Positions 46,153-54,988 of a DNA stretch of 64,000 bases are shown here, one piece after another; within the stretch, counting starts at the first letter, position 1, and the number at the start of each line of letters is the position of its first letter. This DNA is from Candidatus Altimarinota bacterium. GTDB lineage: Bacteria; Patescibacteriota; Gracilibacteria; UM-FILTER-43-11. Position numbers and translations under genes: made by a program. Under the pieces are notes generated by a model. The model saw only the letters and a program-made list of their open reading frames with translations. It was not told the DNA's origin and did not search any database. The stretch is taken from positions 1 through 64,000 of the forward strand of contig JANQKP010000003.1 in NCBI GenBank assembly GCA_028281045.1, written 5' to 3'.

Positions 46153-46181
46153 AAAAACCCTGCCAGTTGGCAGGGTTTTTT
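46153..46181. terminator. Bidirectional terminator
   Basis: AAAAACCCTGCC-AGTT-GGCAGGGTTTTT. Confidence 0.85.
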
Positions 46182-46218
46182 AGTAGCTTATTTCTTGGAG
46201 GGAAAAGGCTTTTATAGG

Positions 46219-46250
46219 AAAACCCACTCGCGGGGGAATGAGTGGGTTTT
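46219..46250 (-). terminator. Prepilin gene terminator
   Basis: AAAACCCACTC-GCGGGGGAAT-GAGTGGGTTTT. Confidence 0.8.
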
Positions 46251-46265
46251 CAGTTTAACTTCTTA

Positions 46266-46865
46266 TTAGTTGATCAGAAGGAATAGAGAGTCATCGTCAT
46301 CAACCGCTGAGGTTACATTCTCGTTCAGAGCAGCGTTGAAGTCTGCAACGGTTTCAGTTGCTGGATCTGTTGTATTATCCCAGTTCGCATTTTGGTAAGT
46401 CTCTACATCAGATACTAGAGCGTAGCCATTGTAGTCTACTCCACGATTAATTAGTGGAACGTATACATATCCTCCTACACAAGCGGTAGAACCGTTAATT
46501 GAAGTAGATTGTCCAGATTGTGGTGGAGTTGGAACCTCTCCTCCTTTTAGGTATTCACCAAGAGCATCTGCCACCGTTCCAGCAGCCGCTGGCTCAGTAA
46601 GACAAACTTCGCTTCCTACTCCGATTGGTGTAGTACCACCATCGTTAGAAGTTGGGTAAGATCCATTGTCATCATAGTAAACCTCTAGAGCTTGTGCGAT
46701 ATTCTGAAGATCTGCAGTACGACCAAGGTCACGAGCACGTGACTGTGCACCAGTTAGACGTGGAAGAATAGTACCCATAAGAACCCCGAGGATCACAATA
46801 ACGATCATCAGTTCAATCAGGGTAAACCCACGATGAATAGAATTTTTTACAGTATATTTTTGCAT
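46266..46865 (-). CDS. Type IV prepilin / pseudopilin
   Basis: RGFTLIELMIVIVILGVLMG cleavage and methylation motif. Confidence 0.95.
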   Translation of the reverse strand: MQKYTVKNSIHRGFTLIELMIVIVILGVLMGTILPRLTGAQSRARDLGRTADLQNIAQALEVYYDDNGSYPTSNDGGTTPIGVGSEVCLTEPAAAGTVADALGEYLKGGEVPTPPQSGQSTSINGSTACVGGYVYVPLINRGVDYNGYALVSDVETYQNANWDNTTDPATETVADFNAALNENVTSAVDDDDSLFLLIN

Positions 46866-46897
46866 TATGTTTTATTTTTATTTTTAAACTTGGCCCT

Positions 46898-46926
46898 ATT
46901 TTATCATGTATACAAAATTTGTGCAA
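46898..46926 (-). promoter_or_regulatory. Candidate prepilin promoter
   Basis: Minus strand TTGCAC-17 nt-TAAAAT with TTGTATACA in the spacer. Confidence 0.5.
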
Positions 46927-46976
46927 CAATTTTATATACATTGTTTCACTCTCTTGTTTTTGAGGGGGTAAAAGGT

Positions 46977-48179
46977 CTATCCTCCTGCGCTGAAGGCCAG
47001 GTCAGAAGACGATAGAATTGGCATCATCACCGCGATCACAAGGAAACCTACCGCAAGACCAAGAACAACGATAATGATCGGTTCCATAAGACTTGAAAGG
47101 TTTTTAACCATGTCATCGACTTGTTCTTCGTAGAAGTCTGCAAGACGAGAAGAGATTTGATCTACTTGAGCCGTTTGTTCTGCTACAGAGATCATCCCCA
47201 CCATCATAGAAGGGAAATGTTTTTCATCGTCTTTCATGTTTTCTCCCATGGTAATCCCCTGTTTTACGTCGGCTCCAATCTGAGCAATACGTCTTTCATA
47301 AACGGCGTTATCTACAGATTCTGCCGTGATCTCTAGTGCTTTTACAATAGAAACCCCTGAACTCGTTAGGGTAGAAAGGGTGCGCATAAAGCGAGCTAGG
47401 GCAATCTGCTTAGCCAGTTTTCCAAACACTGGGAATTGCATGAAGGCTTCTGCCCATAAGAAGCGTCCTGCTTTTGTTTTTTTCCAAAGTGAGAACACAG
47501 TTCCAATGGCAAATAGCACTAGAAGTACAATCACAGAGTTTGGAAGACCTAAAGTTCTTCCAACCATGAAGTCACTGGCATTAATAAGGGCCATGGTCAT
47601 AGCGGGTAGTTCAGACCCAAGAGATTCGAACATCTCTTTAATACGTGGCATCACAAAGGTCATTACCGCAAAACCAGCCGCAAATAGAAGGAAAATCACT
47701 ACCACTGGGTAGATCATCGCTCCTTTTACTTTAGATCTTAGTGAGTCTGATTTTTCTGCTTCAGTAGCCACTTGTAGGAGGGTTTCGTTCAGGCGACCTG
47801 AAGCTTCTCCTGCTTCTACCATCCCCACTTGAGACTTATTGAAGTATTTTTCATAGTCTGCAAGAGCTTCACTGAATTTAGATCCAGATTCAATTTTAGA
47901 GGCAATGTCCCCAATGATATTTTTCATATGAGGATTTTCGGTTTGATCTACTAGGATTTTAAGCGCTTGTACAATAGAAATCCCTGCGTTAATCATAGTC
48001 GCTAGTAGACGGAAGAAGATCACCTTTTCACGTGGTTTGATTCCAGACAGGTTCGCCAGCTGAGCATTGATTTGATCCATCCAGTTTTTAGCCGATTTTT
48101 TCTCTGCTTTTTGCTTGGTTTGATCTTGCTGAGCTTGAGGCTGAGCCGAGGTCCCGATATGTAGTGATACGTCGTTCAT
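46977..48179 (-). CDS. pilC: Type IV pilus inner-membrane protein PilC
   Basis: T2SSF repeats: FFRLLATMINAGISIVQALKIL...ARFMRTLSTLTSSGVSIVKALEI. Confidence 0.94.
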   Translation of the reverse strand: MNDVSLHIGTSAQPQAQQDQTKQKAEKKSAKNWMDQINAQLANLSGIKPREKVIFFRLLATMINAGISIVQALKILVDQTENPHMKNIIGDIASKIESGSKFSEALADYEKYFNKSQVGMVEAGEASGRLNETLLQVATEAEKSDSLRSKVKGAMIYPVVVIFLLFAAGFAVMTFVMPRIKEMFESLGSELPAMTMALINASDFMVGRTLGLPNSVIVLLVLFAIGTVFSLWKKTKAGRFLWAEAFMQFPVFGKLAKQIALARFMRTLSTLTSSGVSIVKALEITAESVDNAVYERRIAQIGADVKQGITMGENMKDDEKHFPSMMVGMISVAEQTAQVDQISSRLADFYEEQVDDMVKNLSSLMEPIIIVVLGLAVGFLVIAVMMPILSSSDLAFSAGG

Positions 48180-48188
48180 TGTCTTTTA

Positions 48189-49619
48189 TTAACGAGTTAT
48201 TCTATAGACTTCTTCTAAAGTAGTTAGTCCTTGAAGGGCTTTAATAAGACCGTCTTGAAGCAGGGTCATCATCCCCTGTTCTTTGGCCTTATTCACAATT
48301 TCATTTTCATTCGCTCCAGAAAGGATAAGTTCTCCAAGTTCGCGTTTCATTTCCATGATTTCAAATACTCCAACACGTCCTTTGAATCCATTTTCTTCCA
48401 TCCCTTCTTTAACTCTGTATAAAACAGGGTTTTCTAGAAGTTTTGGATCAATAGCTCCTTCTGGAATACCTTCTAATTCTTTTTTAATGTCTTCAATCAC
48501 ACTTGGTTCTGGTGTGTACTGCTCTTTAGCTTCTTCGCTTAGGCGTCTTACTAGACGTTGAGCAATGATTCCACGTACAGAACTTGTAATAAGGAATGGT
48601 TTAACTCCCATATCTAGAATACGAGTGATGGTCGCTACCGCAGAATTCGTATGAAGGGTAGAAAGCACCAAATGACCTGTAAGGGCTGCACGTACTGCAA
48701 TCTCTACGGTTTCTTGGTCACGAATCTCCCCTACCATTATAATGTCTGGATCCTGACGAAGCGCCGTACGAAGCCCCATTGAGAAGTCATATTCAATTTC
48801 AGGTTTTACTTGAGATTGATTAAGACCATCCATTTGGTACTCCACTGGATCTTCAAATGTCATGATGTTTACCCCATCGGTATTTAAACGAGAAAGAGTG
48901 CTGTATAAAGTATTGGTTTTACCAGAACCCGTTGGTCCGGTTACCAGAAATACTCCATTTGGAGTTTTCAGGAAACGTTCCATCATCTCCATTTGTACTG
49001 GATTAATTCCAAGATCTGGAAGATCTGGAATTTTTTTCGTCTTATCTTGAAGACGCATTACAATCTTTTCTCCGTTTACCGTAGGTAAGCTAGACACACG
49101 CAAATCAATACTACGTCTATCTTCAGTAGTCACTTGCGTACGTCCATCTTGTGGAATACGTTGTTCATCGATCTTAAGTCCAGACATGATCTTAATACGT
49201 GAGATCACCGCCGGGTGAATATTACTTGGATACTCTATAATATGGTGAAGTACACCATCTACTCTATAACGCATGCGCACTGTTTTTTCTTCTGGTTCAA
49301 TATGAATATCCGAAGTACGTGAGGTTAGCGCGTGAGAAATAGCATACATTACTATTTGTGGAATATTTCCCGCAATAATAGCGTTTTGAAGTGGCGCTTT
49401 ATAATCTGCAGCTGGCTCTGAAGCCACTGCTGTTGCAGCAGGAGCGGCTTGCTCTTGAGCAGGTTGCGCTGGAGCTTCTGCAGCAGGTGCTGCAGGAGCA
49501 GGAGGCGTTGCCGTAGCCGTAGCGGCTGGCGCTGCAGGAGCGGCTTGAGCCTCTGGAGCCGGAGCAGCTTGTTGAGCCACCGGATCCTGTGCCTGTGCTT
49601 GCGTATTATCTTCTGCCAT
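48189..49619 (-). CDS. pilB: Type IV pilus assembly ATPase PilB with Ala/Pro-rich N-terminal tail
   Basis: SDIHIEP, VTGPTGSGKTNTLYS, MVGEIRDQETVEIAVRAALTGHLVLSTLHTN. Confidence 0.95.
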   Translation of the reverse strand: MAEDNTQAQAQDPVAQQAAPAPEAQAAPAAPAATATATPPAPAAPAAEAPAQPAQEQAAPAATAVASEPAADYKAPLQNAIIAGNIPQIVMYAISHALTSRTSDIHIEPEEKTVRMRYRVDGVLHHIIEYPSNIHPAVISRIKIMSGLKIDEQRIPQDGRTQVTTEDRRSIDLRVSSLPTVNGEKIVMRLQDKTKKIPDLPDLGINPVQMEMMERFLKTPNGVFLVTGPTGSGKTNTLYSTLSRLNTDGVNIMTFEDPVEYQMDGLNQSQVKPEIEYDFSMGLRTALRQDPDIIMVGEIRDQETVEIAVRAALTGHLVLSTLHTNSAVATITRILDMGVKPFLITSSVRGIIAQRLVRRLSEEAKEQYTPEPSVIEDIKKELEGIPEGAIDPKLLENPVLYRVKEGMEENGFKGRVGVFEIMEMKRELGELILSGANENEIVNKAKEQGMMTLLQDGLIKALQGLTTLEEVYRITR

Positions 49620-49623
49620 TTAC

Positions 49624-50328
49624 TTAGCGAGAATAAGCGTTAAGTTTTACACTAAAGTCCACTCCAAGATCTTCTCCTGTTTTAGGATCTGCACCTTTAT
49701 AACGAATGGTGATATTTGAAACTTCCATTAAACGAATTGGAATGTCTGCATTTTCAAGTCCAGACATATTAATAAGCTGCAAAAATCTATTAAAGTTTTC
49801 ACGACTTGAACTGGTTGAAAGTGAAATAGGAAGCAGGGTGAATCCTTGTTCCTGTTCTGGATCTCCAAAACTCAGAGAGTTCAGTTCAAATGGTGGATCG
49901 ATTGCATTGATTGAAGTCGCAAAGTTTTCAAGACGTTTGGTGATACCAATACGATCTACATCCCCTGGGAAAATCGTATCAATCACTGCTTCTGCCTCAG
50001 AAACCTCAGCATCATAAACCCCTTTCAGCTGATCACGTTCATCTTCCAGACTTGGAATCACTACCGCCTCATAACGGTTGATTTCATTGGTTAGCTTAGC
50101 TAGCTCACGTTCTGAGTTAAGGAATAGCGTAACCTGTGGAATCAGGAAGGTTACTGAGTAGGCTACTAAGAAAGCTACGCCGATAAACAGGAAAGTGTAA
50201 GACTTTGCATTATTCTTTTGACGGATTCTTTCCGTGCGCTTTTCTTGCAAAGCTTTACCACCCGTAAGCGGTGTACCTAGTACAGCTTTTTGAGCTGGAG
50301 CCTGATTTTGGGGTTTAAATAAAGGCAT
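49624..50328 (-). CDS. PilO-like pilus assembly protein
   Basis: N-terminal TM, coiled coil, PilO-like beta region; position next to pilB. Confidence 0.6.
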   Translation of the reverse strand: MPLFKPQNQAPAQKAVLGTPLTGGKALQEKRTERIRQKNNAKSYTFLFIGVAFLVAYSVTFLIPQVTLFLNSERELAKLTNEINRYEAVVIPSLEDERDQLKGVYDAEVSEAEAVIDTIFPGDVDRIGITKRLENFATSINAIDPPFELNSLSFGDPEQEQGFTLLPISLSTSSSRENFNRFLQLINMSGLENADIPIRLMEVSNITIRYKGADPKTGEDLGVDFSVKLNAYSR

Positions 50329-50340
50329 GTTGTTTAGGGG

Positions 50341-51954
50341 TTATCGTTTGTTTTGATTATTAGGTTCTAAAGAGAAAGAGAGTTGGAAATTCGAAGTGAA
50401 TTTACCTGTCTTTTTATCGAAGTTTTTGCTCACTGATTTGAACTCCTTCACGTCGTAGAAGTATGGAGCGGTTTTATCGTCTTCATTGTTTGGATCTCTA
50501 GGGTAATTCTTGAATGATTCTTCTAGCTCTAGAAGTTTCACAAGGTTCTTCCCAAGAGGGTCTGAAAGAGATCCACTTACGCGGATATCTCCGGTTTCTG
50601 TGTTTAGCGAGAAGCTATCGTAAACCACATACTGAGCAAGTGCATTCTTGCTGTATACGTTTTCGGTTACTTCGTCGATTTTAGAAACCACATCGAACCA
50701 GTCGATACGCTTATCAAGGATTCCTTGAATCACCGTTTGGAATTGATTGTTGTACCCTTTTTCGTAGCGACGAATTTCACGATTGATTTCGAATTCGTCT
50801 TCTTCTTTTTGCTCGACTTCATTAGCTGCGCTATGAAGACGGCTTGCGTAGTTATCTCTTTCGAAGTAGCTGAATACGGTGTTGTTTACATCGATGTTTT
50901 CCATCCAGAAGAATCCAGCAGTGATCACGATGAAAGCGATCGTAAAGTTCAGGAATCCTCTAGAGAAAGAAAGCAGTGCAGCTCCAGTTTTAGGAGCTTC
51001 GGCTTCTTTTTTAGCTGCTTCTTGCTTCGCTACTTTCGCCTTTTGCTTGTTCACTTCTTCCTTCGTTGCGCTCTGCGCTACGATGGTATCGATGATTGAA
51101 TCTGCAGGTTTTCCTTTCGCTTGTTCAGCTGGTTTTTCATCAGCTTTAAACAGCTTGGTGAAAACATTTCCAGTCGCTGCTGCAGCCTCTTTTTTCACAG
51201 GTTTAGCAGGAGCTGCTGGAGCTTTAGCTACTGGCTTTTCAGGAGCTGCTGGCATAGCAGGTTTTGCTGCCACAGGAGCGGCAGGTTTAACCTCAGCCTT
51301 AGGCGCTTCAACCGGTTTTGCTTCTGCTTTAGGAGCTTCCACTGGCTTAGCCTCTGCTTTTGGCATTGCAGGCGCTGCAGCCACCGGCTTAGCAGGCACT
51401 ACTGGCTCAGCTTTTTTAGCCTCTACAGGCTTAACTTCCGCTTTAGCTTCAGGAGCTTTTTTAGCGTCTTTTTTCTTGAATAATTTACTGAAGAAACCTG
51501 GTTTCTTTTCAGCTTTTTTAGCTTCAGGTTTTTTCATTTCAGGCTGATCTTTCTTCACCTCTTTCGGCATGTCTTTTCCTTTGGCAATAACTTTTTCCAC
51601 TTTGGTGATCAGGCTGTTTTTCGCATCTAGCTTCTTAAGTTCATCTGATTTGGCTTTTGCAAGTTCGATTTGCTTCCCCTTAAGCGCATCTTTGATCTCT
51701 TTTTTGAGCGTTTTGATCTTCGCTTTGTTTTCAGCTTTAAGCTTTTTGGCTTCCATTTTTTCCACTTTCTTCAGCAGAACAGCAGAAAGATGATTCTTAG
51801 CATCAATTGCTTTAAGTTCAGAAGAAAGCTCTTTCACGTGGTCATAACGACCATCTTTGAAAGCTTTTTTAAGCTCAACTTCGTACTGCTTGACCTTGTC
51901 TTTTTGGTCCGCAGCGGGGTTAGATTGTTTAGGGGTTACATTTGCATCAGCCAT
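50341..51954 (-). CDS. PilN-like protein with long Lys/Ala/Pro-rich N-terminal domain
   Basis: TM FTIAFIVITAGFFW preceded by ~300 aa KAEAKPVEAPKAE repeats; periplasmic SLNTETGDIRVSGSLSDP. Confidence 0.55.
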   Translation of the reverse strand: MADANVTPKQSNPAADQKDKVKQYEVELKKAFKDGRYDHVKELSSELKAIDAKNHLSAVLLKKVEKMEAKKLKAENKAKIKTLKKEIKDALKGKQIELAKAKSDELKKLDAKNSLITKVEKVIAKGKDMPKEVKKDQPEMKKPEAKKAEKKPGFFSKLFKKKDAKKAPEAKAEVKPVEAKKAEPVVPAKPVAAAPAMPKAEAKPVEAPKAEAKPVEAPKAEVKPAAPVAAKPAMPAAPEKPVAKAPAAPAKPVKKEAAAATGNVFTKLFKADEKPAEQAKGKPADSIIDTIVAQSATKEEVNKQKAKVAKQEAAKKEAEAPKTGAALLSFSRGFLNFTIAFIVITAGFFWMENIDVNNTVFSYFERDNYASRLHSAANEVEQKEEDEFEINREIRRYEKGYNNQFQTVIQGILDKRIDWFDVVSKIDEVTENVYSKNALAQYVVYDSFSLNTETGDIRVSGSLSDPLGKNLVKLLELEESFKNYPRDPNNEDDKTAPYFYDVKEFKSVSKNFDKKTGKFTSNFQLSFSLEPNNQNKR

Positions 51955-52092
51955 GATGTATGTGTGTTTTTATTAAAAGTTATCTAAATATTCTATCATT
52001 TTTAGCCTCAAAAGTCAATAGAGGGATTGCCCATTTTTCTAGGGTGAGATAGAATGAAAAAGCTTAATTTTTAAACAGGAGTCATCCAAAAA

Positions 52093-53170
52093 ATGGACGT
52101 AAAGACACTTACAGCGAAAATTGATCAGGATCTCCAGTATCTTTGAGGGGCTTAAACTCGAAGAAAAAATAGCCGATTTAAATAAAAAATCTGCTGCTGA
52201 AGGCTTTTGGAACGACCAAGCCGGGGCAGAGGCCGTTTTGAAAGAATTAAAATTCTGGAATAATCTGCAAGAAACTTGGCAGGACATTGCTCAAAAAAAG
52301 GAAGATATTTCCGCGCTCGAAAGCATGATTGAAGAGCTTTCTGATGCGGAAAAAAAAGAATTTGAAAAAGATCTAGAAACCCTGGAAAATACGTGGAATA
52401 AAGCGCACGTAGCGCTGTTTTTAAACGACAAATATGATCAGAATGATGCGCTTTTAATTATTTCTGCTGGAACGGGTGGAACCGATGCCCAAGATTGGGC
52501 TGAAATGCTGCTTCGCATGTACACCAGATACGGTGAAAATCACGATTTTTCTGTGAAACTTTTAGAAAAAAAGGAGGCTGAGGAGGCTGGGATAAAATCA
52601 GCTACTTTAGAAATTAAAGGGGTGCTCGCTTACGGCTTTTTAAAGGCCGAACATGGCGTGCACAGACTGGTTAGACTTTCGCCTTTTAACGCCAAAAATT
52701 TAAGACAAACCTCGTTTGCTCTGGTGGAGGTTTTACCGATATTACAAGATGATCAGACGGTTGAAATTAACGAAAAAGATTTACGTGTAGATACGTTCCG
52801 TGCCAGTGGCGCCGGAGGGCAGCATGTGAACACCACAGATTCAGCGGTGCGCATCACGCATATTCCTACAAATTTAGTGGTTTCTTGCCAATCTCAACGT
52901 AGTCAGGCGCAAAATAAAGCAGAAGCCATGAAGCAGTTAAAATCTAGGCTTTCACAGAAAATGGCGGAAGAGCAAAAAGAGAAAATTGAAGACCTTAAAG
53001 GGGGCTATAAAGAAGCGGCCTGGGGCAATCAAATTAGATCTTATGTATTCCAGCCATACACCATGGTTAAAGACCATAGAACCAATGCAGAAACCACCCA
53101 GGTACAAAATGTAATGGATGGTGATATTGATTTCCTCATTGAGGCGTATTTGCTACAATCTTCAGAGTAA
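52093..53170 (+). CDS. prfB: Peptide chain release factor 2, programmed +1 frameshift at CTT-TGA (52141-52146)
   Basis: ATG 52093 reads MDVKTLTAKIDQDLQYL then TGA 52144-52146; +1 shift joins ...EGLKLEEKIADLNKK. GGQ motif GAGGQHVNTTDSAVRITH. Confidence 0.93.
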
Positions 53171-53171
53171 A

Positions 53172-53636
53172 ATGATCATACCTATTGAAAAAGGAGCGGA
53201 AAATAAAATACTTAGAACTCAGTCTAAGCCTATCAAGGCACGTGGAAAAAAGTTCATTAAGTTTTTAAGGGACATGGAAGAAACCATGTACGACGCCAAT
53301 GGCGTGGGCATTGCAGCCCCTCAAGTAGGCGTAAATGACCACGTCGCTCTAGCACTTATTGATAATAAAACTGTAATTCCTCTTATCAACGCAGAGATTA
53401 TTGAGGCGAGTGAAGCAATGGTACTGGGTGAAGAAGGTTGCCTTTCACTTCCAGGACTTTGGGGCAAAGTGAAGCGCCACAAAGAAGTGACGGTAAAAAT
53501 GGAGAATCTTAAAGGTGAGGAAGTGATTCTAAAATTCACCGGATTCAATGCCCGTGTGATGCAACATGAAATCGATCACCTGAACGCTAAGCTATATATA
53601 GACCGCGCTGAACCAGGGACTGTAAAAGAAGCCTAG
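53172..53636 (+). CDS. def: Peptide deformylase
   Basis: GVGIAAPQVG, EEGCLSLPG, QHEIDHL; start moved to ATG 53172. Confidence 0.95.
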   Translation: MIIPIEKGAENKILRTQSKPIKARGKKFIKFLRDMEETMYDANGVGIAAPQVGVNDHVALALIDNKTVIPLINAEIIEASEAMVLGEEGCLSLPGLWGKVKRHKEVTVKMENLKGEEVILKFTGFNARVMQHEIDHLNAKLYIDRAEPGTVKEA

Positions 53637-53697
53637 AAAAAAACATTTGTTTTTTTATAAAAATAGCGTAGAATTTCTCTGCTCTTTTAAATGATAT

Positions 53698-53781
53698 GCC
53701 CAGGTGGTGGAATTGGTAGACACGCTGGTCTTAGGAACCAGTGCCTCTGGCGTGAAGGTTCGAGTCCTTTCCTGGGCACCA
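53698..53781 (+). tRNA. tRNA-Leu (anticodon TAG), CCA encoded
   Basis: Acceptor GCCCAGG/CCTGGGC, anticodon arm CTGGT-CTTAGGA-ACCAG, T loop TTCGAGT, long variable arm, terminal CCA. Confidence 0.96.
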
Positions 53782-53786
53782 TTTAG

Positions 53787-53811
53787 CACTTCTTATATGA
53801 AGTGTTTTTTT
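53787..53811 (+). terminator. tRNA-Leu terminator
   Basis: CACTTC-TTATAT-GAAGTG then seven T. Confidence 0.8.
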
Positions 53812-53812
53812 G

Positions 53813-53818
53813 TATAAT
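53813..53818 (+). promoter_or_regulatory. -10 box (TATAAT) of the next gene
   Basis: One base after the terminator T tract; ATG at 53843. Confidence 0.55.
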
Positions 53819-53842
53819 GCTTTTGCTTCATAAAACATAAAC

Positions 53843-54988
53843 ATGAAAAAGAAATTACTCGCCCTATTGGCCCTTATTTTAATCCCCTCTCTCACTTTTG
53901 CGTATAGCTTTGAAACAGGAGAAGAGGTGCTTTTAAACAACCCTATTAATAACGATCTTTATTCGGCCGGTGGCCTCGTGCAACTGACCAGAGATGTTCA
54001 AGGTGATGCCTACATTGCCGGAGGTAAGGTGGATATCGATGCCAATGTTCAAGAGGACTTAGTGGCTACCGGTGGAGACCTTACTTTTATTGGAGATATT
54101 GGAGGTGATGCCAGAATTGCCGGAGGAAACATTAGAATTACAGCGAACATAGATGAAGATCTATTCGCCGCAGGTGGAAATATAGATATTTTAGGAGACT
54201 CCACGATTGGAGAAGACCTTACGGTAGCTAGTGGAACCCTTACTTTTAATGGGGTGCTTGAGGGGAACCTTAAAGCTGCCACAGAAGCCGTGATTATTAA
54301 CGGAGTAATTAATGGAAGTGCAGATATTAGCACTGCAAAAGACATTAGCTTTGGACCAGACGCTAAAATCAATGGGGACCTCACCTATTCAAGTGCCGAA
54401 GAAATGGAAAGTATTCCAGAGGGCGTTGTAGCAGGTGAAGTGACTTACACCGAAAAAGAGATACTACTTACCGAAGAAGAAGCTAGAAAAATTGGCAAAG
54501 GAATTCTAGCAGGCATTTCTATTTCAAGAATTCTTTCTATGCTGTTTGCTGGGCTATTCTTGATTTGGCTCCTTAGATTCTTCGACCACAACACAGTACA
54601 AATTGCTTTAAACAGCACCTTCAAAAGTCTTGGGGTTGGCTTCCTATTCTTAGTGCTTACCCCTATTGCAGCTTTCATTTTCTTAGTGTCTGCTGTGGGT
54701 ATGCCACTAAGTGCTATTTTAGTCGCTAGCTACTTCATTCTGCTTTATATTGGCAAGCTTATCGCCGCCCTTATTATTGGAATGAAGCTCATTAAAGTAA
54801 CGGAAAAAGATAGCTTCCTGCGTGTTTACGGAGCGTACGCTCTTGGAGTGGTGATCTTTGTTTTAATCAGCCCTATTCCTTACATTGGTTGGATCTTAAA
54901 ACTGCTTCTAACCCTTATTGGTATTGGAGCTCTTATTCTTTACGAACTAGAGCTTTACCGCATGCTTCATAAAAAGAAAATGGTCTAA
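53843..54988 (+). CDS. Secreted bactofilin-like beta-helix domain fused to C-terminal multi-TM domain
   Basis: Signal peptide; repeats GDAYIAGGKVDIDANVQEDLVATGGDLTFIGDIGGDARIAGGNIRI; several TM segments at the C-terminus. Confidence 0.78.
   Translation: MKKKLLALLALILIPSLTFAYSFETGEEVLLNNPINNDLYSAGGLVQLTRDVQGDAYIAGGKVDIDANVQEDLVATGGDLTFIGDIGGDARIAGGNIRITANIDEDLFAAGGNIDILGDSTIGEDLTVASGTLTFNGVLEGNLKAATEAVIINGVINGSADISTAKDISFGPDAKINGDLTYSSAEEMESIPEGVVAGEVTYTEKEILLTEEEARKIGKGILAGISISRILSMLFAGLFLIWLLRFFDHNTVQIALNSTFKSLGVGFLFLVLTPIAAFIFLVSAVGMPLSAILVASYFILLYIGKLIAALIIGMKLIKVTEKDSFLRVYGAYALGVVIFVLISPIPYIGWILKLLLTLIGIGALILYELELYRMLHKKKMV

Noticed and set aside
52093-52146. prfB as a broken pseudogene because of an in-frame TGA
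   Set aside because: The TGA lies at the conserved RF2 frameshift site and the downstream frame is intact with a GGQ motif.
53731-53940. Minus-strand ORF ending CPGKDSNLHARGTGS
   Set aside because: Its C-terminus is the reverse translation of tRNA-Leu, a common false protein; it also overlaps the bactofilin-like gene.
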